From NCBI RefSeq assembly GCF_007830515.1, contig NZ_VLKT01000026.1, positions 45,104-109,103 on the forward strand: a DNA stretch of 64,000 bases. Direction: 5' to 3'. A program made the translations under genes and the position numbers. Shown here one piece after another: positions 17,297 to 25,829 of the stretch (within the stretch, counting starts at the first letter, position 1; every line of letters begins with the position of its first letter). The notes under the pieces are model-generated. The model was not told where the DNA came from. It saw nothing but the letters and a program-made list of their open reading frames with translations, and made no database searches. Origin of the DNA: Mesorhizobium tianshanense. Its GTDB lineage: Bacteria > Pseudomonadota > Alphaproteobacteria > Rhizobiales > Rhizobiaceae.

Positions 17297-18967
17297 TCAT
17301 GCGGCGAATGAGAACCTTGCGTCTGTGCCGGCGAAGGCCTCGAGAAGACGTTTGGTGTAGGGATGAGACGGGTTATGAAGAATGCGGTTGGTCAGCCCTG
17401 CCTCGCAGATCACCCCGTCTTTGAGAACGACGATTTCGTCAGCGATCGAAGCTACAGCCGCCAAGTCGTGAGATACGAATACGAAAGAACATCCCGTTTG
17501 ACTCCGGATGCCCTTGATGACATCGAGTACGGCGGCTTGGACCGAAACGTCGAGCGCGGACGTGATTTCATCACACAGCATGATTTCGGGTTCGGCCGCG
17601 CACGCGCGCGCGATTGCCACACGCTGGGCTTGTCCTCCCGACAGCTCGGCCGGAAAACGGTCCAGATACTCTGCAGTGAGTTTGACTTGTGCCAGAAGTT
17701 CAGCTGCACGTGCCCGCCGTCTCGTGCCGGACATTTTGAAGTAGAGACGCAATGGGGCATCAATGGCGTCGAACACCGTCTGCTTTGGGTTCAATGCTGC
17801 CAGAGGGTTTTGCCATATGAGCTGGATGCTGCGACGAAGGCTCGTCGATCTCGTCTTTAGCTTAGCAAGATCCTCACCTCCCATGAAAACCATTTCGCCG
17901 GCAGACGGCGTCGATACGCCGGCAATGGACTTCAAAAGAGTGGACTTGCCGGACCCGGACTCTCCGATGACGCCAACGATCCTTCCCTTTTCGACAGAGA
18001 AACTTACGTCCTGCAGAGCCGCCGCCGCCGATCCTCGTCGGTCAGAAGGCCAGAGGCCCAACAAAGGCGAGCGAGGTTTATAGCGTACGGTAACGTCCCT
18101 GATATCCAAGACGTTGAGACAAGCGTGGCCGTCACTGTGAGGCAGGTCTTCTTCCCTCCGTGCGCGAAACCCAAGCTGCGCGCTAAGCAACATCTGGGTG
18201 TAAGAATGTTGCGGTGTGTTCAAGATCGCTTGGCAACGCCCCTGCTCGACAAGCCTGCCTTTCCGCATAACAGCGACTTGAGTGCATAGTCGTGCGACAA
18301 CGCGCATATCATGTGTTACGCAAATTATTGTAAGGCCGCGTTCGACGATAAGCTTTCGGAGGAGGCTCAACAGCTCGTTGACCGTTGTCGCGTCGAGCGC
18401 GGAGGTCGGTTCATCGAGTATGAGAAGCTCCGTGTTTGCAGCAAGCGCCATCGCAATCGCGCATCTTTGCTGCTGACCGCCCGACAATTCATGCGGGTAA
18501 CGGGCGGCTAGCTCTTCAGCGTTTGGAAGCCTTACGGCCTCGAGAAGCTCAACCACACGCGACCGGTTTTTCTTCGCCGACCTTTCCCCCTGAAGATGCG
18601 AGATTTCCTCGATGGCGGCTCCGATACGCTTGGTGGGTGTGAGGCAAAGGCCGGCATTTTGGGGCACATAGCTCACCAGGTGCCGTCGAAGGCTCACAAT
18701 ATCGGCCTTCGGAGCCGAGACGACATCGCGTCCATCGATTAGAACACTGCCAGACACCGGGCGGAGGCCCGTCTTGAAATGCCCTAACAATGCGAGTGCG
18801 AGCGTGCTCTTTCCACTCCCGGATTCACCAACGATGCCGACGACGTCACCTCTCTGAACCGTTAGGCCGACATCTTCCAAAATGAGGCCGACACTCTTTG
18901 TGGTCGCAACACTCAGCCCAGCGACGTCGATTAGAGATCCTGCGCGGTTGTTGCGAAAAGGGGTCAT
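17297..18967 (-). CDS. Fused double-domain ABC ATPase of a peptide-type importer (DppD-DppF-like)
   Basis: 556 residues from ATG 18967, which overlaps the upstream permease stop (ATGA). Two complete nucleotide-binding domains are joined. The first has Walker A GESGSGKSTLALALLG, signature LSGGQQQRCAIAMA and Walker B LLILDEPTSALD; the second has GESGSGKSTLLKSI, LSGGQAQRVAIARA and IMLCDEITSALD. This is the usual tandem arrangement for oligopeptide/nickel-type systems. It powers the permeases just upstream and is followed by the decayed phn genes, so the substrate may be an organophosphorus compound. Confidence 0.9.
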   Translation of the reverse strand: MTPFRNNRAGSLIDVAGLSVATTKSVGLILEDVGLTVQRGDVVGIVGESGSGKSTLALALLGHFKTGLRPVSGSVLIDGRDVVSAPKADIVSLRRHLVSYVPQNAGLCLTPTKRIGAAIEEISHLQGERSAKKNRSRVVELLEAVRLPNAEELAARYPHELSGGQQQRCAIAMALAANTELLILDEPTSALDATTVNELLSLLRKLIVERGLTIICVTHDMRVVARLCTQVAVMRKGRLVEQGRCQAILNTPQHSYTQMLLSAQLGFRARREEDLPHSDGHACLNVLDIRDVTVRYKPRSPLLGLWPSDRRGSAAAALQDVSFSVEKGRIVGVIGESGSGKSTLLKSIAGVSTPSAGEMVFMGGEDLAKLKTRSTSLRRSIQLIWQNPLAALNPKQTVFDAIDAPLRLYFKMSGTRRRARAAELLAQVKLTAEYLDRFPAELSGGQAQRVAIARACAAEPEIMLCDEITSALDVSVQAAVLDVIKGIRSQTGCSFVFVSHDLAAVASIADEIVVLKDGVICEAGLTNRILHNPSHPYTKRLLEAFAGTDARFSFAA

Positions 18968-19896
18968 GGATTGAGTCCTTCCGGTGCCCGTTGGAGTCCG
19001 ACGGCCTTGCTTGCCGCATCTGCAAGAAAGATCGCCCCCAAAATCAGCGTTGACAGCGCGACGCACGGCCAAAACACCGCCCAGGGGGCGATAGCCATGA
19101 CGTTTCGAGCGTCAGAGATCATTAGGCCCCAATCGGGAGTCGGTGGCGCCACGCCGAAGCCGAGAAACGAAAGCGAACTAAAGCCAAGCAGCATGCTTGC
19201 CCAGCGCAAAGCTCCATCGACCAAAACGACGTCTAGCACATTGGGGAGCACCTCCCGGAGAAGGACGGTAATAGCCTTCTCTCCCCTGACGCGAGCGGCA
19301 GTAACGAAGTCCGCTGACGCCACGCTCAAGGCCGCCGCCCTGGATACGCGCACGATGCTGGTGCTGTAGAAGATTGCCAGCGCAGGGACGAGCGCGAACG
19401 CGCTTCCCGGGAAGGCATTCGCCAGAACCAGTAGGAACAGAAGATAGGGTAGCGCACCGATGGACTCGACGAGCCGCATCGTCAAACTGTCGAACCAGCC
19501 ACCACGCATTGCGGCGGTGATCCCAATGGCAGCGCCGCCGATGAGGGCGAGCAGCGCGCTCAAGGCGGTGACGGCGATAGCCACTCTTCCGCCTTCAAGT
19601 GTGCGAGACAATACGTCTCTGCCAAGCAGGTCGGTTCCAAAGGGATGGGTCCAGCTTGGGGCCGCCATGATCTGGTTGGGATCCTGGGCGAGTGGATCAT
19701 GCAGAACAATGGCCGGAGCGATCAACGCGACCACAACATGCGCGGCGACGACCCCAAACCCTACTACTCCCGAAGGTGTGGAGAGGATGATCCTCAGGAG
19801 TTTTTGAAACGACCTTTTGGGTGAAGAGTTGACGTTGAGGCCCTTTTGATCCGCCGAGCCGACAGCGCCGTCCGTGATGCTGGCTGGTTCAAGCAT
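18964..19896 (-). CDS. DppC-like permease of a peptide-type ABC importer
   Basis: 310 residues with an N-terminal cytoplasmic stretch and about six membrane spans. The DppC-type motif HPFGTDLLGRDVLSRTLEGGRVA lies near residue 85, and the ATPase-coupling EAA-like loop around AARVRGEKAITVLLREVLPN. The start overlaps the end of the DppB-like gene by 8 bases, and the stop overlaps the ATPase gene. Confidence 0.9.
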   Translation of the reverse strand: MLEPASITDGAVGSADQKGLNVNSSPKRSFQKLLRIILSTPSGVVGFGVVAAHVVVALIAPAIVLHDPLAQDPNQIMAAPSWTHPFGTDLLGRDVLSRTLEGGRVAIAVTALSALLALIGGAAIGITAAMRGGWFDSLTMRLVESIGALPYLLFLLVLANAFPGSAFALVPALAIFYSTSIVRVSRAAALSVASADFVTAARVRGEKAITVLLREVLPNVLDVVLVDGALRWASMLLGFSSLSFLGFGVAPPTPDWGLMISDARNVMAIAPWAVFWPCVALSTLILGAIFLADAASKAVGLQRAPEGLNP

Positions 19897-20839
19897 GGTT
19901 GTTTGCTCCCGCTCGCGGGTCCAGCAAAGTCGAAATCGTGTCCGCTAGGAGGCTGAGGCCTGTGTAAGTTAGCGTGAAGACCACAACCACGCCCTGAACC
20001 AGCGGCATGTCCCGATCATGGATAGCTTGCAGCGTCAGGGTGCCCAGGCCGGGATAGTTAAACACGCGCTCGATCACGACGACGCCCCCCAAAAGCGACG
20101 CTAGGCTGAGAGCAATGACGTTCAGCGCTGGCGGAAGCGCGCTTGGCAAGGCGTGGCCAAAAAGGATTCGCCAATATGAAAAGCCGCGGAGCCAACAAGC
20201 CTCGATGAAATCGCTTTCCAAGATCCCGATGACACGTGAACGCACGACTTGCATGGTATGGGCGACCATAACAAGCGAGAGTGTGACGACTGGAAGTACG
20301 ATGTTGGGCAGCATGTCGAGAACAGGCGCGCCTGTTGGAACGATCGTAACTGCCGGGAACCATTGTAGCGAGATGGCGAAAAGAAAGATCATGCATGTCG
20401 CGATAATGAACTCCGGCAATGTCATTGCGATGAGAAAAACCGCCGACAAGGTCATGTCGAGGCGCGAGCCAGGCCTTGTGGCTGCAATGATGCCAAGAAT
20501 GATTGAAAGCGGCACCGATGCGATTGCGGAGACCAATGCCAACAGGAAGGTATTCCGCAGCTCGGGAGCAATTACCTCCGATACTGGACGATCGCGCGTC
20601 AGGGAAGTGCCGAGGTCTCCGCGCATGAGGGCTTCAGCCCATTCGCCGAAACGAACGAGAATGGGCTGATCGATTCCTAGATTCGCCCGGCAAATTTGCA
20701 GCAGTTCCGGATCGCGGGCGTCCTGATCGAGAAAAGCCGTGCAAGCATCGCCGGGCAAAGTCTCAAGTGCAAAGAAACATACACACAAGACCAAGAACAG
20801 AGAAAGCACGCGTGAAAAAAGCGCATGCAACATGGTCAT
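19889..20839 (-). CDS. DppB-like permease of a peptide-type ABC importer
   Basis: 316 residues. An N-terminal membrane anchor is followed by FLDQDARDPELLQICRANLGIDQP, a typical DppB periplasmic segment, then the transmembrane domain with VRSRVIGILESDFIEACWLRGFS as the coupling loop and LASLLGGVVVIERVFNYPGLGTL near the C-terminus. Located 11 bases after the binding-protein gene and translationally coupled to the second permease. Confidence 0.9.
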   Translation of the reverse strand: MTMLHALFSRVLSLFLVLCVCFFALETLPGDACTAFLDQDARDPELLQICRANLGIDQPILVRFGEWAEALMRGDLGTSLTRDRPVSEVIAPELRNTFLLALVSAIASVPLSIILGIIAATRPGSRLDMTLSAVFLIAMTLPEFIIATCMIFLFAISLQWFPAVTIVPTGAPVLDMLPNIVLPVVTLSLVMVAHTMQVVRSRVIGILESDFIEACWLRGFSYWRILFGHALPSALPPALNVIALSLASLLGGVVVIERVFNYPGLGTLTLQAIHDRDMPLVQGVVVVFTLTYTGLSLLADTISTLLDPRAGANNHA

Positions 20840-20850
20840 TGAACTGATGC

Positions 20851-22359
20851 CTATTTCTTGGTGATCTTGTGCCAGGGCAGCATGTTGTCTGGAACATGGC
20901 TAACGTTATCGACGGACGAGGAGTAAACCCGCGTCTCGTTCCGGAAAAACGGGATAAACTGGCCACCTTCCTCAGCGAGCACCGCTTGCGCCTTGCCGTA
21001 GATCGACTTGCGTTCCTCAAAGCTTGCGCTGCTGCGTGCCTGATCGAGCAGGGCTTCGAAGTCTGGCCGGTTCCAAGCCGTCTCGTTCCATTTCGCACCA
21101 GCGCGAAACACCTCGTTCAAGACCTGGTCTGCGGCTCTTTGACCCCAGTTTCCGACGACGAACGGCCGGTTCGGCTTCATCCATACATTGGTCCAGTAGC
21201 CGTCGGCGGGAACGACCTTGACATTGACCTTCACCCCAGCCTTGGCGGCTTGCGCTTGGTAAGCCTCCGCTAGAGGGATCATGATAGGTTCGACGGAGGC
21301 TGTATAGAGGTCGAGCGATAAACCGTTAGGATATCCGGCTTCACTGAGCAACCTTTTCGCGCCTTCCACGTCAGTAGGGCAGGTAATGCTCGAATTAAAG
21401 TAGGGATCGCCGGGCCAGACCGGCTCATCGCAAGCGAGGCTACCATTTGCGTCTCCGATGACAAGCTTTCTTAGGCTTTCGCGATCGGCGAGCATCTTCA
21501 GGGCCTTACGGACCCTGATGTCGTTGAATGGGGCGACATCCGTGCGCATAACGATAGGGTTGAATTTGCCGGCGGGAACTTGCTGGACGACAAACTGCTT
21601 GTTGGTCTTGAACAGCCCCACTTCGTTTGGCGCTACACTTGCTAGATCGATCTGACCCGCAAGCAGCGCCTGATTGCGGGCGTCCTGATCGGCAATAGCA
21701 ATGATATCTACCTCTTCAACGCCGGGCTTCCCCTCCCAGTGTTCGGGATTGGCGGCCAAGACCGTGGTATTGCGCGCGTCGAGCTTCGACAGCTTGAACG
21801 GGCCGGTGCCAATGCCGCTGTCTAAGACCGCATCCAGATCGCCATGTGCCGCCTTCGAGGAGACCATTCGAACGCGATAGTCCGTAAGGAGCATCAGAAA
21901 ATCGGCGTGCGCTTGCTTGAGCTGCACGCGAAGCGTTGTTGCGTCGACGGCGTCAACGCTGTCGATAATGCCGAGGAAGGAACGAACAGGGCTGGCGAGC
22001 TTTGGATTCAATATGCGTTTTAGCGAGAACGCGGCGTCTTCCGCAGAGAACGGCTCACCATTGTGAAAGCGGACCCCTTCTCGAAGCTTCAACGTCCACT
22101 CAGTGAAATCAGCCGAGCTATTCCACGATAGGGCCAGGGAAGGCTCTGGCAATCCGTTCTTGCCAGGATTGACCAGCCGATCGTAGATCATCGCAATCGC
22201 TGGAAGGAAGCGATTCGGAGAAACCGGGTCGAGCGATTCCCGCCCGCCAAGGCCAAGGTTATGAGATATCCGGAGCGTCTCGCTCAAAGCGGGCGACGAG
22301 AAGAGGGCGAAGGCGCCAAGAGCAAGCACCATCACTCCCGCACTGCGAGATCGATACAT
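20851..22359 (-). CDS. Periplasmic solute-binding protein, family 5 (peptide/nickel type)
   Basis: 502 residues with a signal peptide of about 26 residues ending ALSETLRISH. Family 5 landmarks are LDPVSPNRFLPAIAMIYDRLV, PEPSLALSW, WTLKLREGVRFHNGEPFSAEDAAFSLKR, and NDIRVRKALKMLADRESL later on. First gene of the operon that runs through two permeases and the fused ATPase to the phn remnants. Binding proteins of this family carry peptides, nickel, opines and glycerophosphodiesters; the phn context suggests an organophosphorus ligand (inference). Confidence 0.9.
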   Translation of the reverse strand: MYRSRSAGVMVLALGAFALFSSPALSETLRISHNLGLGGRESLDPVSPNRFLPAIAMIYDRLVNPGKNGLPEPSLALSWNSSADFTEWTLKLREGVRFHNGEPFSAEDAAFSLKRILNPKLASPVRSFLGIIDSVDAVDATTLRVQLKQAHADFLMLLTDYRVRMVSSKAAHGDLDAVLDSGIGTGPFKLSKLDARNTTVLAANPEHWEGKPGVEEVDIIAIADQDARNQALLAGQIDLASVAPNEVGLFKTNKQFVVQQVPAGKFNPIVMRTDVAPFNDIRVRKALKMLADRESLRKLVIGDANGSLACDEPVWPGDPYFNSSITCPTDVEGAKRLLSEAGYPNGLSLDLYTASVEPIMIPLAEAYQAQAAKAGVKVNVKVVPADGYWTNVWMKPNRPFVVGNWGQRAADQVLNEVFRAGAKWNETAWNRPDFEALLDQARSSASFEERKSIYGKAQAVLAEEGGQFIPFFRNETRVYSSSVDNVSHVPDNMLPWHKITKK

Positions 22360-22524
22360 TGAAACAGTTCCTTTTTTTTACGGCACGAGTAAGTAAGGGA
22401 CCATAGACAGCTGCCTGGAGGCACCGGCAGCAAGAGTACGAGGGCTTTAAACATCCGGATGATTACGATATTATGACACGACAGACAGTTGGAGGCACCC
22501 TTGGACAAATTCCCGAGGTGAGCT

Positions 22525-23280
22525 ATGCCCCTTAAGTATCGTAACACCGATGAGCGACGCCTACTCGGCCGAAAGCCTGGGCCGGCTGTGTGGAAGCAAA
22601 TTGAAGACGTTCTCTCGAACGAACTTATCGCCGGCGTTTACCCACCCGGATCAAAACTGCCGACAGAACCTGAGCTAATGGCGCGCTTCTCGGTTGGCCG
22701 GCACACGCTTCGCCAAACCATGGCCGGACTTGAAGCCAGAGGTTTAGTGCGTATAGAACAGGGCCGGGGTACGTTTGTGCATGATGAGATCGTGCATTAT
22801 CGAATTTCTTCGCGCACGCGTTTCTCGCAGAACCTGATGGATCAAAACCGGGATCCCGCTTATCAGGTTGTAGGAAGTCAGGAGCTCTTGCCGCTCGATC
22901 CTGTGAGAACAGCACTCAACCTCTCAGATGGGGCTTTGGTGACCCACATAGAGGTGAACTCGTTCGCTGGGAAGGTAATTATTGCCACGGGTGACGTGTA
23001 TTTCCCCGCGAAGCGATTTCCTGATATTACACGCGTCTACACCGAACTGAGCAGCACTACTAAAACGTATCAGTACTACGGAATTGAGGACTATCGAAGG
23101 AGGACGACCCGCATCAGTTCTCGTCCGCCGACCGAAGATGAGGCTCGAAAGCTCTTCCAGCCGATGTCTCGTCCGATTTTAATTACTCGCAAGATTGATG
23201 TCGATCCAGATGGCGTGCCAATAAGCTATTCCGAGACTCGCTGGTGCGCAGATCGCGTCGAACTGACCGTGGAGTATTGA
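22525..23280 (+). CDS. PhnF-like GntR/HutC-family regulator, copy 3
   Basis: 251 residues with a clear GAGGTGAG ribosome site. The GntR winged helix spans residues 20-90 (AVWKQIEDVLSNELIAGVYPPGSKLPTEPEL, VGRHTLRQTM, IEQGRGTFV) and the UTRA domain follows, ending YSETRWCADRVELTVEY. It is divergent from the peptide-type ABC operon with phn remnants, separated by 165 bases, and is most likely its local regulator. More distant from copies 1 and 2 than those are from each other. Confidence 0.85.
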   Translation: MPLKYRNTDERRLLGRKPGPAVWKQIEDVLSNELIAGVYPPGSKLPTEPELMARFSVGRHTLRQTMAGLEARGLVRIEQGRGTFVHDEIVHYRISSRTRFSQNLMDQNRDPAYQVVGSQELLPLDPVRTALNLSDGALVTHIEVNSFAGKVIIATGDVYFPAKRFPDITRVYTELSSTTKTYQYYGIEDYRRRTTRISSRPPTEDEARKLFQPMSRPILITRKIDVDPDGVPISYSETRWCADRVELTVEY

Positions 23281-23516
23281 GGAGCGCATGAGGGTGCGGT
23301 CGAACGCGCGAGAGGATCGCCGCCCGTAGCGACGGTTGATCACACTCTTATGCGCGGGTTCAGCTCTATGCCTGCCGCAGGACCCTGGTTCGTCGCGGAG
23401 CTGCCTTTGTCTAAAAACGGGCGTCGATACGTGAACGTTCTACCCAACACCGAGGCACAAGGATTCTCCTGCCGTTGGAAGCACGCCACCACCAAAAGCC
23501 GTCTCGACCACCTCGT

Positions 23517-24304
23517 TCAGGCGTGGGAGGGTTGAACGTAGCAGCCGCTTGCCCAGACAAAGCCCAGCATCTCCCGGGCGATGGCGGTTGCTACGACCGT
23601 CGACTTTTTTCCGCGAGCCATCATGGCGCGATAGCGCTGGTGAAGGCGCACCTGTCCCTTCCACGGGATTTCTCTTACCTCTGCGGGCAAACGCTTTTGC
23701 TGTTCCATCATGTTCTTGCTGATCCGGGCTGGCATTCGATAGTTCCAGGCACCTTCGACGAGCACACGTCGAACGGCGTCATTGCCTGCCTTGGTAATTC
23801 CGCCACGGCGCGTTCGACTGCCACTGAGTCTTCCCAGGGACGAGGCCAACGTAAGCCATGAGCTGGCTTGGCCGCTCGAAACGGGAGAACGGCATCATGC
23901 CGTGTCCGCACAAGGTCGCGCATCGCTTCGTGCGCCTCGTCGGGGACCCAAACGGGGGTCAGCTCGCCTGCACGCAATAATCGTGCGATCATCAAGGCAT
24001 CGCGACGATCATTCTTTACTCGCTCGCTTCGGCGAACTGGGATCAGGCCAGGAGCTACCACATCGCAGCGGTGCCCGAGGTTCGATATATGGCGATAGAC
24101 GCCGTAACCGCAGCAGCCGGCCTCATAGGCAAAATGGAGCTGGGCATTGTCCTTGCTGAAATTCGCTGCCAGCTTTGTGACGGCCTCCGGCGTGTTGGCA
24201 ATCTGCCCGAAGAATCACGCCTCCTCCCGGCCGGCGTAAGCTACCGCGGCGGAAATTGTGTCCTTGTGGACATCCAGTCCGATATAGTAGGTAGTTGTCA
24301 TCAT
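23517..24304 (-). pseudogene. IS110-family transposase, inactivated
   Basis: It starts MMTTTYYIGLDVHKD at 24304 with a GGAGG ribosome site. GLDVHKD holds the first acidic residue of the DEDD RuvC-like domain. TGA follows REEA after about 28 codons. The frame resumes (IANTPEAVTKLAANF, YEAGCCGYGVYRHI, RVKNDRRDALMIARLLRAGELTPVWVP). There is an internal deletion after RTRHDAVLPF, and the C-terminal serine-containing domain appears in another frame (ITKAGNDAVRRVLVEGAW). Element ends could not be defined. Confidence 0.82.
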
Positions 24305-24502
24305 TTCCCTCCTATTGTCGTGCCAGTGAATATCGTACTGCGGTCGCATTCTGGCGGCGGCAGGTGACGCGCACCTGGGCGGAGGGAGCATGGGGTCTAA
24401 AAGTCATAGGGCCGCCGTAGGCGCGGTTTCTAACTCCTGGCTTGGGTGCACAGGATTATCGTCGGCGGGGGGCGCACCGCGGACCAATCTGCTTGGAGTA
24501 TC

Positions 24503-24847
24503 ATGACCGCCGATCGAGCCGACATGAAATCACCAAATGACGAGCTATCGGCCGCACTTGCCGAATTAATACGGCCGCTCGACCAACCTCAGCTTGAGAA
24601 GCTCACTCACGAGTCGATCGGTGAACACCGGCGTCTTCTGGAAATAGCAGAAACCGCGTATTCGGCGTGGATGGCGGCAAAACAGTCCGGGGGCGACAAC
24701 GCTGCCGACTTCCATCAAGCCTACGTTCGCGCCATGCTGAACAATCGCGCTCAGATGGCCGTTGTTGCCGCGCTAGTCGATGGCCTTGGTCACGTTCCCA
24801 ATGTGCCAGGTGCGGGTGTGTCCGAACCGTTCCCGGACGTCAGATGA
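24503..24847 (+). CDS. traM: TraM-like antiactivator of quorum-sensing regulator TraR
   Basis: 114 residues from ATG 24503, preceded by GGAG at good spacing. The pattern LAELIRPLDQPQLEKLTHESIGEHRRLLEIAETAY...AYVRAMLNNRAQMAVVAALVDGLGHVP follows the all-helical TraM of Ti plasmids, which binds and inactivates TraR until autoinducer accumulates. It converges on traR, with the two coding ends overlapping by 8 bases. An earlier in-frame ATG at 24446 gives an extension not expected for the family. Confidence 0.78.
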   Translation: MTADRADMKSPNDELSAALAELIRPLDQPQLEKLTHESIGEHRRLLEIAETAYSAWMAAKQSGGDNAADFHQAYVRAMLNNRAQMAVVAALVDGLGHVPNVPGAGVSEPFPDVR

Positions 24848-25571
24848 GATCGCGTTCTACCGCGAGACGGACGGCGTGGGCGACATTGTTGGCGCCGAGT
24901 TTGTCGCGTGCCTGCTCGAGATAGAAACGTACCGAGCGCTCGGAGATCGTCAGCAATTTCGCGGTCTCGTTCATCGTCTTGCCGATCGATGCCCAGGCCA
25001 GGCAGGTCGCTTCCCGGGGCGACAGGTCGGTCTGCCCTGTTCTTGGGAGTTTCGCGGACAACCTGATCAGGCTGATGTGGACAAACGCCACCGCTGTCGC
25101 GGCAAGAGCGACGTCTCGGACCACAACGGGTCCAGGTTCGTCCCGATTTGTCGCAAGCGTGAGCATGACGGTGCGGCCAAAACCGGCTTTCACCGGGATT
25201 GAGATGCCGGACCGGATTCCGAATTCCGCGGCCTCGTCGAAGAACTTCCGCTCTGCTCGGCCGAGCGACTGCATTTGTTTCATGGACCAGGTGAAGGGCC
25301 GCATCAGACGCTTCGCCTGCGCGATGACCGGATCCAATGTCACATAGTTATTCGACACGTAGCGTTCCTGCCATTTCAGGGGGTAGTTCGACAGCCCTCG
25401 CGCATCCGATACCCGGACGCTGAAATAGGCAAAGTGCTCGAAGCCGGAATCCGTGGCGAATTCCTGCAGCGCGGTCTTGATCGAGGGCTCATCCCGCGCG
25501 AGCTCCATTGCGTCGATCAATCCATCCAGATGATCGTCCAGGACGCGTTCTAGTTTTGCTGGCAACATCAA
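24840..25571 (-). CDS. traR: TraR-like LuxR-family quorum-sensing activator
   Basis: 243 residues, typical for TraR. The N-terminal autoinducer domain shows the acyl-homoserine-lactone pocket pattern YPLKWQERYVSNNYVTLDPV...PFTW (residues 60-95). The C-terminal LuxR helix-turn-helix is LSPREATCLAWASIGKTMNETAKLLTISERSV (residues 183-215). In Agrobacterium, TraR activates conjugation genes such as traAFBH. Together with traM, traB and traH this marks plasmid or integrated-plasmid origin. No traI synthase is in the window. Confidence 0.85.
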   Translation of the reverse strand: MMLPAKLERVLDDHLDGLIDAMELARDEPSIKTALQEFATDSGFEHFAYFSVRVSDARGLSNYPLKWQERYVSNNYVTLDPVIAQAKRLMRPFTWSMKQMQSLGRAERKFFDEAAEFGIRSGISIPVKAGFGRTVMLTLATNRDEPGPVVVRDVALAATAVAFVHISLIRLSAKLPRTGQTDLSPREATCLAWASIGKTMNETAKLLTISERSVRFYLEQARDKLGANNVAHAVRLAVERDLI

Positions 25572-25829
25572 CCTCCTCGTTTTGTTGCGTGCCTATGCGT
25601 GTACCTCGCTCGGGCTAGCAGTGGGTGATGGTCGTGAACCTCTCCGGCGCGAAGTGTGCCGCACCGATCGCCGAAAAGCGCTCACCATGTCATAGTGGGA
25701 TCGATGAACGCTCCCTTGTTGTTATTTCGTCAATTGATTGTGGCAGTGTTTCTGTACCGAGCGAGCACTCGATCTCGGCTGTCGCCCTGCTTGACAGGAT
25801 TCCAGGGCCCTGGTCGGAATGCGCGGCGC

